From assembly GCA_003254905.1 (NCBI GenBank), contig QANU01018855.1:158612-222611 (forward strand): a stretch of DNA of 64,000 nt, read 5' to 3'. The number at the start of each line of letters is the position of its first letter. Positions within the stretch are counted from its first letter, which is position 1. A program made the translations under genes and the position numbers. Under the pieces are notes generated by a model. It searched no databases and was not told the origin of the DNA. It saw only the letters and a program-made list of their open reading frames with translations. Shown in pieces: positions 36,811 through 49,850 of this stretch. Source of the stretch: Nissolia schottii. Its lineage: Eukaryota; Streptophyta; Magnoliopsida; Fabales; Fabaceae.

Positions 36811-39800
36811 CTACTGTTGATTTAAAACAGGAACTGTAGGCCGTGGTCTGACAACATTCAGCACTCCCCTCGCAGTTGCCTGTTAAGGGCCAAAGAAAAG
36901 CCAGATTAAGAAATGATCTAAACACAAAATGATATGTTTGGTTTCACTACAGGCGGCAAAAGGAAGCTTTGGTGAAAAGTGCCTCAGGGAAGTTGTTTTT
37001 TGTCCAGGCGTTATTTTTCCATTTGCAGCACTGACCAAACAGGCTACAAGAATAAGTATCTATCTGACTGATTTACCTCAAAGAAGGAATTCAGATTTAA
37101 CCGCAAGAGAAAACGTCTTAAAAATGGAGCTCGCTGACTCCCAGCAAGCCTGCTACTGCGCAGTATAGTGTACAAGGAATTTGATTTCTTGTTGAATTCC
37201 TATAGAAATTAGAGAAAACATATCAAAAGGACAGAGCAAATATAACTGGTAATTTGAAGATGGTCCAATCAAGAACGATGGTAAAAGAAAGGAAATGTGA
37301 CTCGATCCAGAAAAAAGGACAAAGCAAATATATATTGCATTGAATTACATGCTTGTGTCTGCAATTTAGCTCCGGTTAATCTTAGGGGGACAATTATATT
37401 AATAAAAATAAATTTGTACTTGTGCCATTCAAGAAAAAAAATGGGGGGGGGGGGGNCTAAAATGAAGAAAGTTAATATTGACCATATATATTTGACAATA
37501 GCATGACATAGTCATTTCCCTTTTCTTGTTCATTCAGTTGAGTAAGGCGGAATGTTAGATATTTGAGGTGAAATACAGAGGCTCAAGCATACAATTCTGA
37601 AATTTCCACATCAATTTTCATCTGTTTTTCATTCCGAAAGGCAACTTTTTGGAGGAAGGAAAAGAACACCAAAGGAGCAACTGAATAGTAAATTTCTGAC
37701 AATCACCTATAAAATTAAAGAGTTAACAATTAACATTGTTTAGCAGCCAATTCAGCAGTTCCTCAATTCAGATCTATTGCATGCTGTCATCATTGATTAT
37801 TAAGTCATAATGAACAACATGAAGAATGCAGTGTAGTAGTACTCATCTATCCATAATACAGTGACTAAGGCTCTAACGCATGAAATGGAATGACTATGAT
37901 GAATTCAAATTCGCATCTCAATTTCTCCCTTAACTTAAAATTTAAGACAAGCCTACAGAGCAATATATGAAGCAGTATGAGGAAAATAATGGTTCCAAGA
38001 AATATTTTTTTCTCCTGTCCTGTGAAGTTATCTGGCAAAACAAGCAATGCGCAATTACCTCCGCTATATGTTCCAATTCAGAAGTATTTGAACAGTTATC
38101 TTGGTTCTCAATATTCCAGCAGAACTGCAGGCAAAGCTTCATTATGCTATCCAGTATCCTTGACACAGAACCAATGTCCAAGAAAGTTTGTGAAATCAAG
38201 GCTGACAGATACCTGTAGGAGACATTAAAATGACATATTAAGGATGCTGTATAAGCAATATTTAGGAAAGCAACACCCACCACAAGGAATAAAAGCAACC
38301 ACAACTTAAACACAGGACATGGCACTTGAGAGTTGCTTGTAGAGACAATAGAGAGGATGTTAATTGTGTTTCTCTCTCTCACATCATTAGACTGCTTGTT
38401 CATACTAAAGGGCACACATGTATGGTTTCAGAAAATGTTTTCTGAACAACAAATAGGCCCCAAGTTATCTTTGACTATAAAAGTGGAACATGATCCTTAT
38501 TCCAAATGGTGATATGCCAAATAACAGCCAGCTGAAAATTAAGTATGACTATAAAATTAGAATGTGATCGGTGATCCTTAGACCTAACAGGTGACAGAAA
38601 TAGGACAAAGTTCGGTCTACTGACTTGATGGTCACCAACAATTTATATTGAATTTGAATAAATAAGATTGTGTTGGTCATAACTTTATGCACATTAAATA
38701 GTTTACCAAAATATATGATATTTATGTCACTATAAAATGTAAAAAATTAAAAAAACGCAATCGAGAAATTATTACTCTTGATGAAATCCCACAAGTTCTG
38801 TGAAATCATGAGAATCTTGAATATGAGTTTGTAAAATATTCCATTGAGACTCTATCACATCCACCTGCAAAGGATAGCACAAATTTAGGAAATGCATTAA
38901 AATGTAATCAGCAGAGGGGAAAGGAACATGAATTGAACATGGTCTGTTGGTCACCACTCATTCCATTTCTACTAACGCGAAGCACCTTATATTTATGGTG
39001 CAAAAGTGCATGTGTATCCCAACAAACATATCAGCACATAGCACTGAACTTGTGTCAAACAATATTAGTAGCAGTACCCTAAAATGTTTTGACATAAATG
39101 ACAAGATATGAAGGATAACCTGAATATAAAATTGGAGATTTCGGATCAAGAATGCCATATGTTCTCGAACACGCCACATTGTTCGGAACTGCTGAGGTCT
39201 CTGCTGTGCTGTTGAGGACATGTCTCGATCATTTCGATGTTTGGCAAAATCACGATGATATTGGTGCATTACAGAAGCCCATAGTTTCTCCAACTCCATT
39301 TGTGTTCGTTTGAGGCGCAGTAAGTATTGGAAGACTCTAAGGTACCTATTAAAAGTGTTAATTGTGCCAAAAAGTTAGTGATCTAGTAAGTATCATTTTT
39401 GTTCTATTATGAGAGCAAAGGCCTGATTATTGAATATTGCATGCGTGGTCAAGATTAATGTCATGTCACTCTTTCTTTTTCTATTTCTTTTTTTGTCTTT
39501 CTATTTTAAGAGCTCATTTATCTTGACCAGTTTTACCAAATAAGATCCATTGGTCATGATTTGTACATAATAGAAGTAAACCAGTGGTCTTACAAGGTAT
39601 ATCCCCTATACATATATGCATATCTCTCTCCTAAACCAATGGCCCCTAATGGTAGCTAACATCTCTGACACATCTAGCAGACTTGGTTTGCATCTCTGAG
39701 GCCATGACAATTTCTACGTAAAGTTACATTACATCAAAAGGGTTTTCAATCAGATCCAGTATATCTAAACCAAACAGGAAAAGAAAATAATTCACCCTTC

Positions 39801-42800
39801 GCAGCAGGAAAATGAGAGTAGAACTTACTTAGAGAGGACTTCTTGACTAAAGAACAAATGCAAAGGCCAATCAACAGAATACTCAAGAGCAATACCATCC
39901 CAACCATCAAGTAAAATTTCTGAAGCAGCACCAGAGCTGCCATCTGCAGAAGAGTTTGCCTTTTGTTGATCTAATTGGGAAGGTTTAACTGTGATTCCAT
40001 ATGATGGCATCCTAGAAGAGGGAAAGCATATTTAGCAGATACATTTCATGATAGGAAGCTAACACAGCTGGAAGGAACAAAAATGAATGTGGAACCTAAC
40101 CGCAAAGACACTTTAGAGAAATATTTGTCTTCTTCACCAATAGTTTTTAATGCAGCCTGCATTGCCAAGAAGTTTCAATTATCCTTTGTTGATGCGTTTA
40201 AACATGAACAAGCTTAATTAACTAATATATTAACCATATTAAGCCACAAAATATAAGCTATACAAACCAGCTGAAATGGAACCATAAGATCAGCTTCAGC
40301 AGTCGACTGCCGAGGTGGCAAACGCATCAACTGACGACTTTCCTCAAGGAAACACTAACACAGAAAACCATGAGTAAATGAAATATGTCAGTATGATTTC
40401 ATGGAACATAATAGTAAATTGCAACTAATTCTACATCCTATATGCTGCACTTATGTCTAAAAAACTAGATATTTGTAACCTCACAGAGGAAATTCTCAGA
40501 AGATATACTTATCAAGTAACAATACTTAGTTGCTCAAGTGCATAGTATGTCTAAGTTATGGATCAAGATCCTCTTCTTTTCAAAATGAAAAGGAGAAAGT
40601 TATGTTCACCATCTCACCATTCATTTAAGGCCAATGACCATATTAACATGAGATGATCATGTAAATGAATAGTGAGATGGTGAACATACCTCAATCCTTT
40701 CATTTTGAAAATGAGAGGATCGTGATCCCTAAGTTATAGCAATATGCTATTCAGTTATTCCTGTAGTACTTCATGGCTAAAGTAGTGCTTAAAAGGAATC
40801 CCATATGATACGGTAATAAACACAAACACACATACAAGGAATGTGATGGAACCCATGATCCTTTCAAGGGTTTAAAAAACTCAAAACAGAAAAGGAGAAA
40901 AAAAATTATTAAAATCACTATCTCATGGATAATTATCAGAAGTTCAAAACTCTACTCTATTTTCCCCTCGTGTTCTTTTCTGGTCACTTCCTTTGAAACT
41001 TATCTTAAACATAATATAACAAATAATATTTTCTCTAATACAAACAACAACAACAACAAAATGTAAGCTGATAGGCACATATAATGCCAATAAAATGCTA
41101 GTAAAGATAATTTTTAATGCTTCACCTGGAAGAAATCTCCTTTTGCCAAAAGAAAATAGTCTTTCAGGGCCTTCAAGTGGCCAGTCAAGTCAGCACGTAC
41201 AACAACAAGCTGTAGACATGGATGGAATAGAAATTAATGGCACTGAACATTAATGAACCAAATACTAATGAACATATGACCCAAATATTTATGTTAAGCA
41301 CCTGCCAGAGATGACTGGCCGCAATAGCCTGAATAGAGTCCACAGCACTTTCAAATGATCTTTTATGAAATTCAGATGATTCCTGTGGAAAGTTAATAAT
41401 GGGTTAACATTTTAAGACCAATTGGAAATGTTTGTGGGCAAAAACATCTGAAACACGACACATAATTCAGCACTCAGCACTGCCAAAGTAAACCAAATAA
41501 AAAGTTTGCCAACAACCCAACAACTCATAAAAAAGGAGGCCATGAAAACTCGGCATCTATATGGTACAGTTAAGTTATATGACACAGAAACCTTTAGGTC
41601 GAGGAGCATAGCTTCAATCTTATCTGCCTCAGATTGTGGAAGTAAATCTTCTCCCATTCCTGTATTAATTACAAACTCCCTCTGAATATGAATACGCCCT
41701 GCTAATCCATGTACTTTCTGAAGGCTTTTAGGCATTTGAGGATACACACCATCCCCAGACTGGAAGGAAGGACTAGGATTCCGTAGAACCCTAACAGCTT
41801 TGCCAGCAAAAAGAATTGATTCTGCAACACGTGTAGGTATATATTCTGGTCGCATATCCTGCAAAACAAAATTTCAAAATAATGCAAACGAAAATCAATA
41901 GCAGAGGTTCAGCAACTAATGTTTCTCTTGAATAAAGTTCATGAATGGGAAAATTAATGAAATTTATTTGTATGAACCCTCGGTATCCTATCAATGTAAA
42001 GTGAAAGCAAACAAGAACTCCACTAGTTAAAGGAGGCCCAGTGCATGAGGCCCCACCCGATTGGGTCTGAGGAAGATAGATGTACGCAGCCTTACCCCCA
42101 TAAGTGGAGAGGCTATCCAAGGATTTAAATCTATGACCTCCCAATCACAAGGCAAGCAGCCTTACAGTTGCACCAAAGCTCACCCACCGGGAAAACTCCC
42201 ATTCATAAAAAAAAATGAGACATACAGTTTCCTCGGCACAGACAATTCAGTAATAAACAATAACAGACAAAACAATTTTCATTGGAAAACGAATAAGCTC
42301 CGTTACATGACATGTCAAGAATTAGCTAATAAGGAGAGCAATTACTGGAGAAATATCAAAGCCCAAGTGCCAATCAGTTAAAGATGCATCATTAGTTGAC
42401 AAGCGCGCCAACTTTTCAGAGATGTCTGGATTAGATGAGTTGTTCTCTACATCTCTATCTTCTTGCCTGAAAAGTAAATGAATCAAGTCATGTATATAAT
42501 TTGCAAATTTATTGCAAATAACGGATTTCAGAGCCTATGAAATAAGAAATCGTCCCAAACAATCACAATGTTTTAAAGAAGTGAAGAGCAAAAACTAATA
42601 TCCAGATAAATTAGTTTTCATGTACCAAAGATTTAACAGAAAACTTTCATACTTCGTATTTAACTTTATCGCTGACCTTCATCCTTTCCATCCTTTCGCT
42701 AATAGGCTCTCTCTCATGTGTATGATCACAAGAATTAAAAACAAATAAGCATTGTTTAGTTAGTGATTGGCAAACCATGGTAAAAGAAAGGGGGAAAGGC

Positions 42801-45800
42801 TATATGAAATCTCTGGTTTTTGATAGAAACTCTGCCTCTTGGTTGCTGTCCACCTTCAAAGATAAAATGCTGCAAAGTTCATCCTATTTCAGAAGGCATT
42901 ACAAAGGCGGCGGGAAAGTTTCTCTATCTTTCGGGGTCGCAACAATAGAGGAAGATTTGTTATGATCACAGAATTTTACGAGTATGGAAGGAAGACTATG
43001 GTGATAATTCCTGCAGGTCGTTTCGGAGCTAGATGGAACCTTTTTGGGGAGTCGTTATCCGATTTCTTGGTGTCCCCTCCTATGAAGCAAGCAGCACGGC
43101 AGCCCAATCGCCATTCCTTTCCTTCTTCACAATTAGTATTTGGGGAAAAGTCATTCACAGATGTTCTCAAAAGTGGAGGTGGTCGCAGTAGTAGTTGAAA
43201 TGAGCAATCTGATATGTTTAATGATAATGATTCTAAGTGGACAATCCATGTCAGCGTCTCATGAAGAAGAGAAAAGTAACTTGGGTTAAGGGTGGAAAGA
43301 AATCTTGCAGTATTATCCATAAGGTTCTTTCCATTTATACAAAAGTGCCCACTTCCAATGTCTTCTCTAGATTGGGGCCTAAGGTGTCCCCAAGTCAGCA
43401 TGATCGTGTTAATCATCGGAATTATGTTTTCCCAACTAAGGAGAACGTGAAGAGAGCTTGGGTACCAAAGAAGAGAGACATAAGCGGGTCGAGCACTCTT
43501 AGTTTAGAACAAAAAGCCCGACTTTCCACTGTCAGTGATAGCTCTAACTCACATTCAGACTCTTTTGATCTTTGGGATGGGAATGTAGCGATACCTTCTT
43601 TGATGAAGACAAAGGCCTCTTGATTGAATCACTTGAGGACGTTTAGATAGATTCTTTTTCCCTAATGTTTTTGAGGACGCTTTCCCCAATTTAGTCAAGA
43701 GGTTTATTTCAAACTGGTCTCTGACCACTTCCCATTTATTTTGGAGTCTGAAAAGTTCAAATGGGGTCCTATGCCTTTTAGGTTTGAGAACATGTGGTTA
43801 TCTCATAGTTCTTTTGTCCCTTTGGTAAAAAATATTTGGGAGAATACACAAGTGCAAGGTTGGGAAGGACTTAAATTCATGAAGAAGTTAAAAGGCCTTA
43901 AAGATAGTTTGAAAGTGTGGAATCGAGAAATGTTTGGAGACATCAGAATTAAGAAAGATGAGATTCGTAAGGATATTCAATCTCTTGACAAAATGGATAT
44001 GGAAGGCCTGATTTCTAATGAAGATAGAAGGAAAGAAGTTTCTCTGCTAACTGATTTAGAGGATATTATGTTGAAAGAGAAGATCAATTGGAGGCAAAAG
44101 ACCAAGATCCATTGGGCCAAGAAAGGAGATGTAAACTCTAGGCTTTTCCACAAAATGGCTTTGGGGAGAAAGAAAAAAAGCTTGATTAAGGAGTTGGATA
44201 TTGGGGAAGGTCACGTGCTTAGAGATAGTAATCTCATTACCACAGTGATAACAAGGTTCTTTAAGAATTTATACTCAGAGGAAAACCATTCTAGACTGTT
44301 CATTGAAGGATTGGATTGTTCTGCCATCAGTCAAGAAGACTGCTTTCTTGGAGAGACCTTTCACAGAAGAGGAAGTCAAATTTTCCGTTAGGTGTATGGA
44401 TAAGGATAAAGCACCAGGCCCTGATGGTTTTACTATGGGTTTTTTTTAAAGATTTTTGGGATGTCATTAATGTTGATCTTTTGAAAGTGTTTGATGAATT
44501 TCACAAGAATGGAAGTATTGGTGTTAATGTGAATTCTACTTTCATCTCCTTGATCCCTAAGAAAGATAGGTCGGTTAAAGTCAAGGATTTTAGAGCTATT
44601 AGTCTTGTCACTAGTTTGTATAAAATCATCACCAAGGTTCTTTTTCTTCGTTTGGCTGAGGTTTTAGGAGATCCTAGTTCTGAGAATCAGAGCACCTTCA
44701 TTGCAGGTAGGCAAAGCCATGATGCTGCTTTGATAGCCAATGAATTGATGGATGATATGAAAAAAAGATCTAAGTGATGTCTGGTGTTTAAATTGAATTT
44801 TGAGAAAGCCTATAACAGGGTTAGCTGTAGTTTTTTGGACAAGGTGCTTCAAAGGAAAGGGTTTGGCTCAAGGTGGAGGAATTGGATTTCTGGCTGTCTT
44901 ACCTCGAGCACATTTTCAATAATTTTTAATGGGGAACTGAAATCTTGGTTTAGAGATCAGAGGGGTTTAAGACAAGGAGATCCTTTATCCCTTTTCTTGT
45001 TCACTTTGGTGGTGGATGTCCTTAGTTGTCTGCTTTCAAGGGCAACAAATAATGGGCTAGTTAAAGGTGTCAAGGTGGGATCCGAAGGGATAGTGGTTTC
45101 CCATTTACGGTTTGTCAATGATACCATTTTGTTCTTGGATATGACAAAGAGAGTTTGGTGAACGTCCTCTTGCCTCTACAGATCTTTCAGATAGCCTCAA
45201 GATTGAAAATCAATCTTTCCAAAAGTGGTATAACTGGTATTAATATTGACCATCAAACTCTGTCGACCATGGCATCTTTCCCAGATTATCAGAATTTGAA
45301 ATGGCCGCTGGTTTGCTTGGGTGTTCCTTTAGGTGGTAACCCAAAATCTGCTTCTTTTTGGGATCCAATGGTGGAAATTGGAAAAGATATCCAAGCAGCT
45401 AGAGAATTGGAAAGGGGCTTACTTTTCTCTAGGGGGTCGGATCACCCTTATTCAGCCTTGCCTCTCAAGAATCCCCCTTAACTTTTTATCCTTGTTTCAC
45501 ATACCAGTGAGCGTAGCCAAAACCCTTAAAAAGATTACGAGGGACTTCCTTTGGTCGGGTGCTTAGGATTCGAATCGTGAACATTTGATCAATTGGGAGG
45601 TTTATTGTCATCCCAGGAAAGAAGGAGGTATGGTCTCGGAAATTCGGTGTCTAAAAACATGGCCTTGACAACTAAATGGTTATGGCGCTTTCCTCTAGAG
45701 ATGCACTCTCTTTGGCATCAGGTTATTAGGAGTAAGTATGGCTTGGACAACAATGGTTGGGAAGCTAAATCTGCATCACTTGCTTCTCATTATAGTCCAT

Positions 45801-48480
45801 GGAAATTCATACCCCAGGGTTACTCTACTTTCAAGCCTTTACTTTCTTTGCAGGTGGGGAATGGTTCTCATTTTAACTTTTGGGAGGATAATTGAATAGG
45901 GCACACCTCTTTTAGGCTCTCCTTCCCTCGTCTATACCATCCATCCTCTTTACACAATGCCCCTATCCAGAACTTTTATAGTAGCCAGGACTCTATTATC
46001 TCTAGGCATTTTCACTTTTTTTAGAAATTTGAATGATAGAGAGGCTTCAGAGTTAGCGGTCCTTTTGGGTCTCCTTGACTCTGTTAACTTGTCTTCTAAC
46101 TTAGATAAAAGGTTGTGGTCCCTAGATTCTACTGGTTTGTACACTTGCAAGTATGTTTTCCATTTTCTAACACACTCCTTGCTTTCCCCCTCTTTTGTCC
46201 TTGAGAAACCTATTTGGAAATCCGAAACTCCCTGTAAGGTCAAATCCTTTATCTGGACAACTATGCTTAATAGAATTAATACTAATGACATGTTGCGGGT
46301 TTGAAGGCCTTTTAACACAGTCCCCCCCAATGTGTGCATCGTGTGTGATGTAAATTCAGAATATGCTGCACACCCCGTTTATTATCTGTTTGGTGTAAAG
46401 CTCAAAAATCTCTTTAGAGGATTCTCCCTCACAGATATATTGAGAGATTATACTCCATAGATAACATTTGTTTAATTATATGCGTTGCTCGTTTTTGAGG
46501 ACCTCTTATCCTCTTGATTTGTACAATCTCTTCTATTCTCAATAATATTCTTCGTTTATCAAAAAAACACCATGGTGACGATGGCATAATATGGATACAA
46601 CCAAAAATTAGTTAGGGAAATGTTTGTTATGAACTGTAATTGATACTAATAATTCTTTAGATCCAATTTAGTAGTATGATTCATCAATTACGGAATAATT
46701 TTCAGAGGGGCCATCACAAAGTTTTGAACTCAGATAATAAATGGAAAATGTGTTCCTTATGATAATTAGCATACTTGCAAATCAAGTTATACAACACCAC
46801 TGCATTAGTGTACCCCTATAACTGTGACACGAGATACAGGTTACGCATATACACAGACATACATACGTCACATGTATATGAACAATATACTCGCTAGAAT
46901 ACTAAGTTACCTCCTAACGAAAAACTCTCCATGCTGGTCTTGAAGAATGCCATAAACCATCCATGATGCAAGTTGATTATACATGACCTGATGTGCATGC
47001 CAAAGAAGCCTAAGCTTTGAACAAGAATAACCAGAAAAGAGAATAACAATTAGCAGGAAGTGTGATCAGCAGGTCAATACAAAGACCTTAGCATTTCAGA
47101 AATCATACTAAATCTATCTGCCCCAAAAATAAATAAATAAATAAACAAATCAAACATCATTAACCTGCAACCTAACCCAACACAACAGCATTTGAATTTT
47201 TTTTTTTTTCCTTCATCAATGATTTGTTGACTAAATTATTCACCATACAGGCTTACAGTAATTACTAGGCTTGACATATTAATTGACTAATACAATCTCA
47301 ACATTCATACAGATCACATGGTTGGAAATGACATAGCATGCATCTTAACAATACCAAGAATAATAATATGTGCAAAAAGAACTTCATACCTTTGGATGCA
47401 AGTCTGTAATTCAGGCACTCCACAGTGGCATCTTTTATGCAGAAGATTAAGAAGCTGACCCCCTCGAATATCATCACGCTCAATCTCCAGGATGAGCTCA
47501 TATAAAGGTGGCAAAAGGGAAAAAAACTGAAAAGCACATCCAAAGATCAACATTAACATGAACATTAAAAGAGTTGGCATCAGAAAGGGGGACACACGAA
47601 AACAACTACAAAATTCACCTTGTTGAGGCCTTGAGTGACTGTAGCCAAGATGGGCTTCGTCTCAGACAACAACAACTGCTCAATGTGGAGAACCGCAGAC
47701 CTATAAACCGAGAGTATCTCAACAATGCCATTGGCTAGCGCCCTACGATAAACACTAGGCTTCTCTGTTTCCCCCTTCGACACCTCAGAATCACTCCCTA
47801 AACCATTTGCATTTGCATTTGCATTTGCATTTGCAGACCTAATCCAGCTTAAATTCCTAGACTTGGCTGCAAATCGATCGAGCTCCCTATAATAGAACCC
47901 CAATGCAATGACCTTCTCAATAAGCTCCCTACAACACACATGCGTTCAATTCCAATAGTAAAGGGCAGTGTCATAGCATGTTCCAATTTTTAGGAAAAAG
48001 GCTACTCTAAAGTGATAAATTATAGGTCCTAGTATATACACCATTACATTAATTAGTGGACTATAAATACAATATAATTTATTGATTTAACAACACATGG
48101 AGTGAGACTAATTAGGTTCTAGTGAATTCTAAATACTGGTGATTCAAATCAAAAAACAGATAAACAGTTACTTTTCTATTTTAGACACAAACCCGCTTTA
48201 AAAGAACCTAACTTCAATTTTTAACATGCCGAAATGAGAGGAACAAAAAAAAAGCGTGTGTAAAACTCTTCAGAGTGAAGGGATTTGAGGGGGATTTTGG
48301 AAAAGATTGAAGCTTTGGAGAGGAGGAGAACCTGTCGCTCGGTTCGATGAAGTCGATGTCGGGGGCGAGGCCGAAGGTGCATTCGTCGGAGACTGGGGTT
48401 TGGCCGGAGAGGTCGTCACGGCGGTCGACGATCAAGTCGCCGGTGTAGCCCAGCAGCGCAAGCAGAAGCTCGTGAAGCAT
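36811..48480 (-). CDS. GCP4: Gamma-tubulin complex component 4, sixteen exons
   Basis: Exons in transcript order: 48480-48332, 47928-47619, 47526-47390, 47009-46911, 42466-42346, 41858-41592, 41382-41302, 41209-41126, 40354-40268, 40156-40101, 40011-39829, 39345-39120, 38864-38776, 38212-38059, 37199-37077, 36879-36811. Every border is GT-AG and the total of 2235 nt gives 744 aa, essentially the length of Arabidopsis GCP4. Diagnostic segments are the start MLHELLLALLGYTGDLIVD, RDDIRGGQLLNLLHKRCHCG (GRIP1 region), MWRVREHMAFLIRNLQFYIQVDVIE (GRIP2) and the end ATARGVLNVVRPRPTVPV. Known role: part of the gamma-tubulin ring complex that nucleates microtubules at cortical arrays, the phragmoplast and the nuclear surface. 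Introns 4, 5 and 8 hold a LINE, a SINE and a MITE. Intron 4 is about 4.4 kb as a result. No coding damage is visible. Confidence 0.93.
37443..37456. repeat. Run of 13 G ending in an ambiguous base
   Basis: A mononucleotide G tract ends in N at 37456, about 240 bp beyond the start of GCP4 exon 15, inside intron 14. The run length is probably unreliable. Confidence 0.8.
40560..40728. mobile_element. Mutator-type MITE with 9-bp target-site duplication in GCP4 intron 8
   Basis: A 169-bp element whose ends, GGATCAAGATCCTC and (reverse complement of the right end) GGATCACGATCCTC, open roughly 70-nt imperfect inverted repeats. Both arms then include TTTTCAAAATGAAA and TATGTTCACCATCTCAC. It is flanked on both sides by exact CTAAGTTAT (40551-40559 and 40729-40737). 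A 9-bp duplication is the hallmark of the Mutator superfamily. No coding content. Confidence 0.88.
42031..42186 (-). mobile_element. Au-type SINE in GCP4 intron 5
   Basis: Read on the minus strand it runs GGTGAGCTTTGGTGCAACTG (A box), TTGCCTTGTGATTGGGAGGTC, ATAGATTTAAATCC (B-box position), GGGGGTAAGGCTGCGTACAT, CAGACCCAATCGGGTGGGGC, ATGCACTGGGCCTCCTTT. This is the full order of the Au SINE family, tRNA-like head to tail. It is in the sense direction relative to GCP4. Confidence 0.85.
42782..46568 (+). mobile_element. Degenerate L1-type LINE inserted antisense in GCP4 intron 4
   Basis: Plus-strand fragments in shifting frames give an ORF1-like part (about 42777-43620; GRFGARWNLFGESLSDFL), then the very end of the endonuclease domain (SDHFPF near 43717). 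The pre-RT region follows (43741-44380; MPFRFENMWL, INWRQKTKIHWAKKGDVNSRLFH). RT blocks run 44400-45160 (FRAISLV, NQSTFIAGRQ, FEKAYNRVSCSFLD, RGLRQGDPLS). Thumb and zf-RVT-like pieces extend to 46305 (TTKWLWRF). The RT catalytic box reads FVND instead of (F/Y)xDD. At least four frameshifts and several stops make it dead, and most of the endonuclease domain is missing. It ends in ATCAAAAAAA. An 8-bp ACCATGGT at 42774-42781 and 46569-46576 is a possible short target duplication. Confidence 0.85.
47805..47834 (-). repeat. Coding hexanucleotide microsatellite in GCP4 exon 2
   Basis: Five perfect copies of ATTTGC (plus strand) encode an Asn-Ala run, SANANANANANG, just after the conserved NLSWIRS. 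The repeat is frame-neutral, so copy-number change would add or remove Asn-Ala pairs without breaking the gene. Confidence 0.9.
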
Positions 48481-48728
48481 TTGAATTTTGTGACAAATAA
48501 TGTGCCTATGGATTGTGGTGAAGATGCATGTGAATTACGAAAAAGAAATATAGGTTTGAAGAATTGGGATTGTTAATGTTGGTGAAGGAAGTGTTGCTAT
48601 AGATCAGAAGAAAAAAGAGAGTGAATGATTTGAAATTTTGGGGTGCGGCTACTAATGAAGTGTGAAGAGTGAAGAAGAGAGTCCCAAAGTGAAAGTTGCA
48701 GGCGTTCAGCGCAATGTTACTTTCTGCA

Positions 48729-49850
48729 AGAGTAAAGTGCATTTTAGCCATTGACAAATTACTCACTAGTCAATTTTGTCATTAACAAAACAAAAGTGTT
48801 CAATTTAGTTCTGCCAATTTTAAATCCAGACTAATTTGATCTTTTAACATATAACAAAGCTTAATTTAGTTTCAGTCAATTTTAAATTTAGGTCAAACTA
48901 GTTTTTATTATTTTTAAATTTAAATTAAGTTACTCTCTCCATATTTACCTTTATTTAATAAACATAATTAAACACATTTTTAAAAATGTAATTAAATATA
49001 TTAAGGACATTGAGTCCATTTGAATTGACTTTTAGAAAATGACATTTTTTTACTTAAATTCTTATAGTGATAACACTTTTATTTTAACTTCTATTTTCAT
49101 TTGTCAGACATTTTTATTACAAATTATTTATATTACCAATTTTTTTAAGAAGTAGAGTGTTGCAAACTTTTTAAAAATGTGGTATTTTGTTTTGTTTTCT
49201 TTAACTATTATTTTAAAGTTGAATTTAAACACTTATTTTTTTAATAGAAAGTACTTTTTTATTTTAAGTCAATTCGAACAAGTTCATTATCGTCACTCTC
49301 CTTCCTTCCTTATTTTATAACACCTTGTGTTCCCTCTTTCCCAACCTTTTTGACACTTCCTCATCCAGCATCCACTCGACTGCACCGTCTATGATTGTTT
49401 CGTTTCGACCATCTCATGACCAAAACTACCATTTCACAATGACATAAGGCCACCGCTCCGCTTGCACTTGTCTCTAACATGGTGTCCTCCACCACCTTAG
49501 AGAGCGAGGGGTTGGAGGAGAGAGAGAAATAGAGGGACATCAATAGTGGAGGAGGGATAGTGATAATAATGTCCTTGATATGTTTAACTATCCTTTAAAA
49601 AATGTGTTTAATTGCATATATGAAATGTGACTAAGAAAAAAGGAACTAACTTGACCTAAGTTTAAAGTTGATAGGAACCAGTTTAACCTTTGTTTGAAAT
49701 TGACAATGATCAAATTAAACCTTTTTATTTATTAGGGACTAAATTGTCCCAAGTTTAAAATTTGACGGTGACAAAATTAAACCTTTATTTTTTTAGGAAC
49801 CGAATTGGCTTATCAATGATTTACTAGGGATTACATTGAACCTTTACTCT
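48729..49850. mobile_element. Long-TIR non-autonomous element upstream of GCP4
   Basis: A 1.1-kb element with imperfect inverted repeats of about 280 bp. The left end starts AGAGTAAAGTGCATTTTAG and the reverse complement of the right end starts AGAGTAAAGGTTCAATGTA. The arms continue in parallel through GTCAATTTTAAA/GTCAATTTCAAA, TTAGGTCAA and AATTAAACACATTTTTAAA, to AAGGACATTGA/AAGGACATTAT. The GC-richer core near 49360-49550 has no recognisable protein. Flanking 9-mers are only partly alike, so the target duplication has decayed or the ends are off by a few bases. The structure fits a MULE-like element. The left end is about 250 bp from the GCP4 ATG. Confidence 0.7.

Noticed and set aside
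37865-38415. 157-codon minus-strand frame read as its own gene
   Set aside because: Only 38212-38059 is coding (GCP4 exon 14). The rest is read-through into introns.
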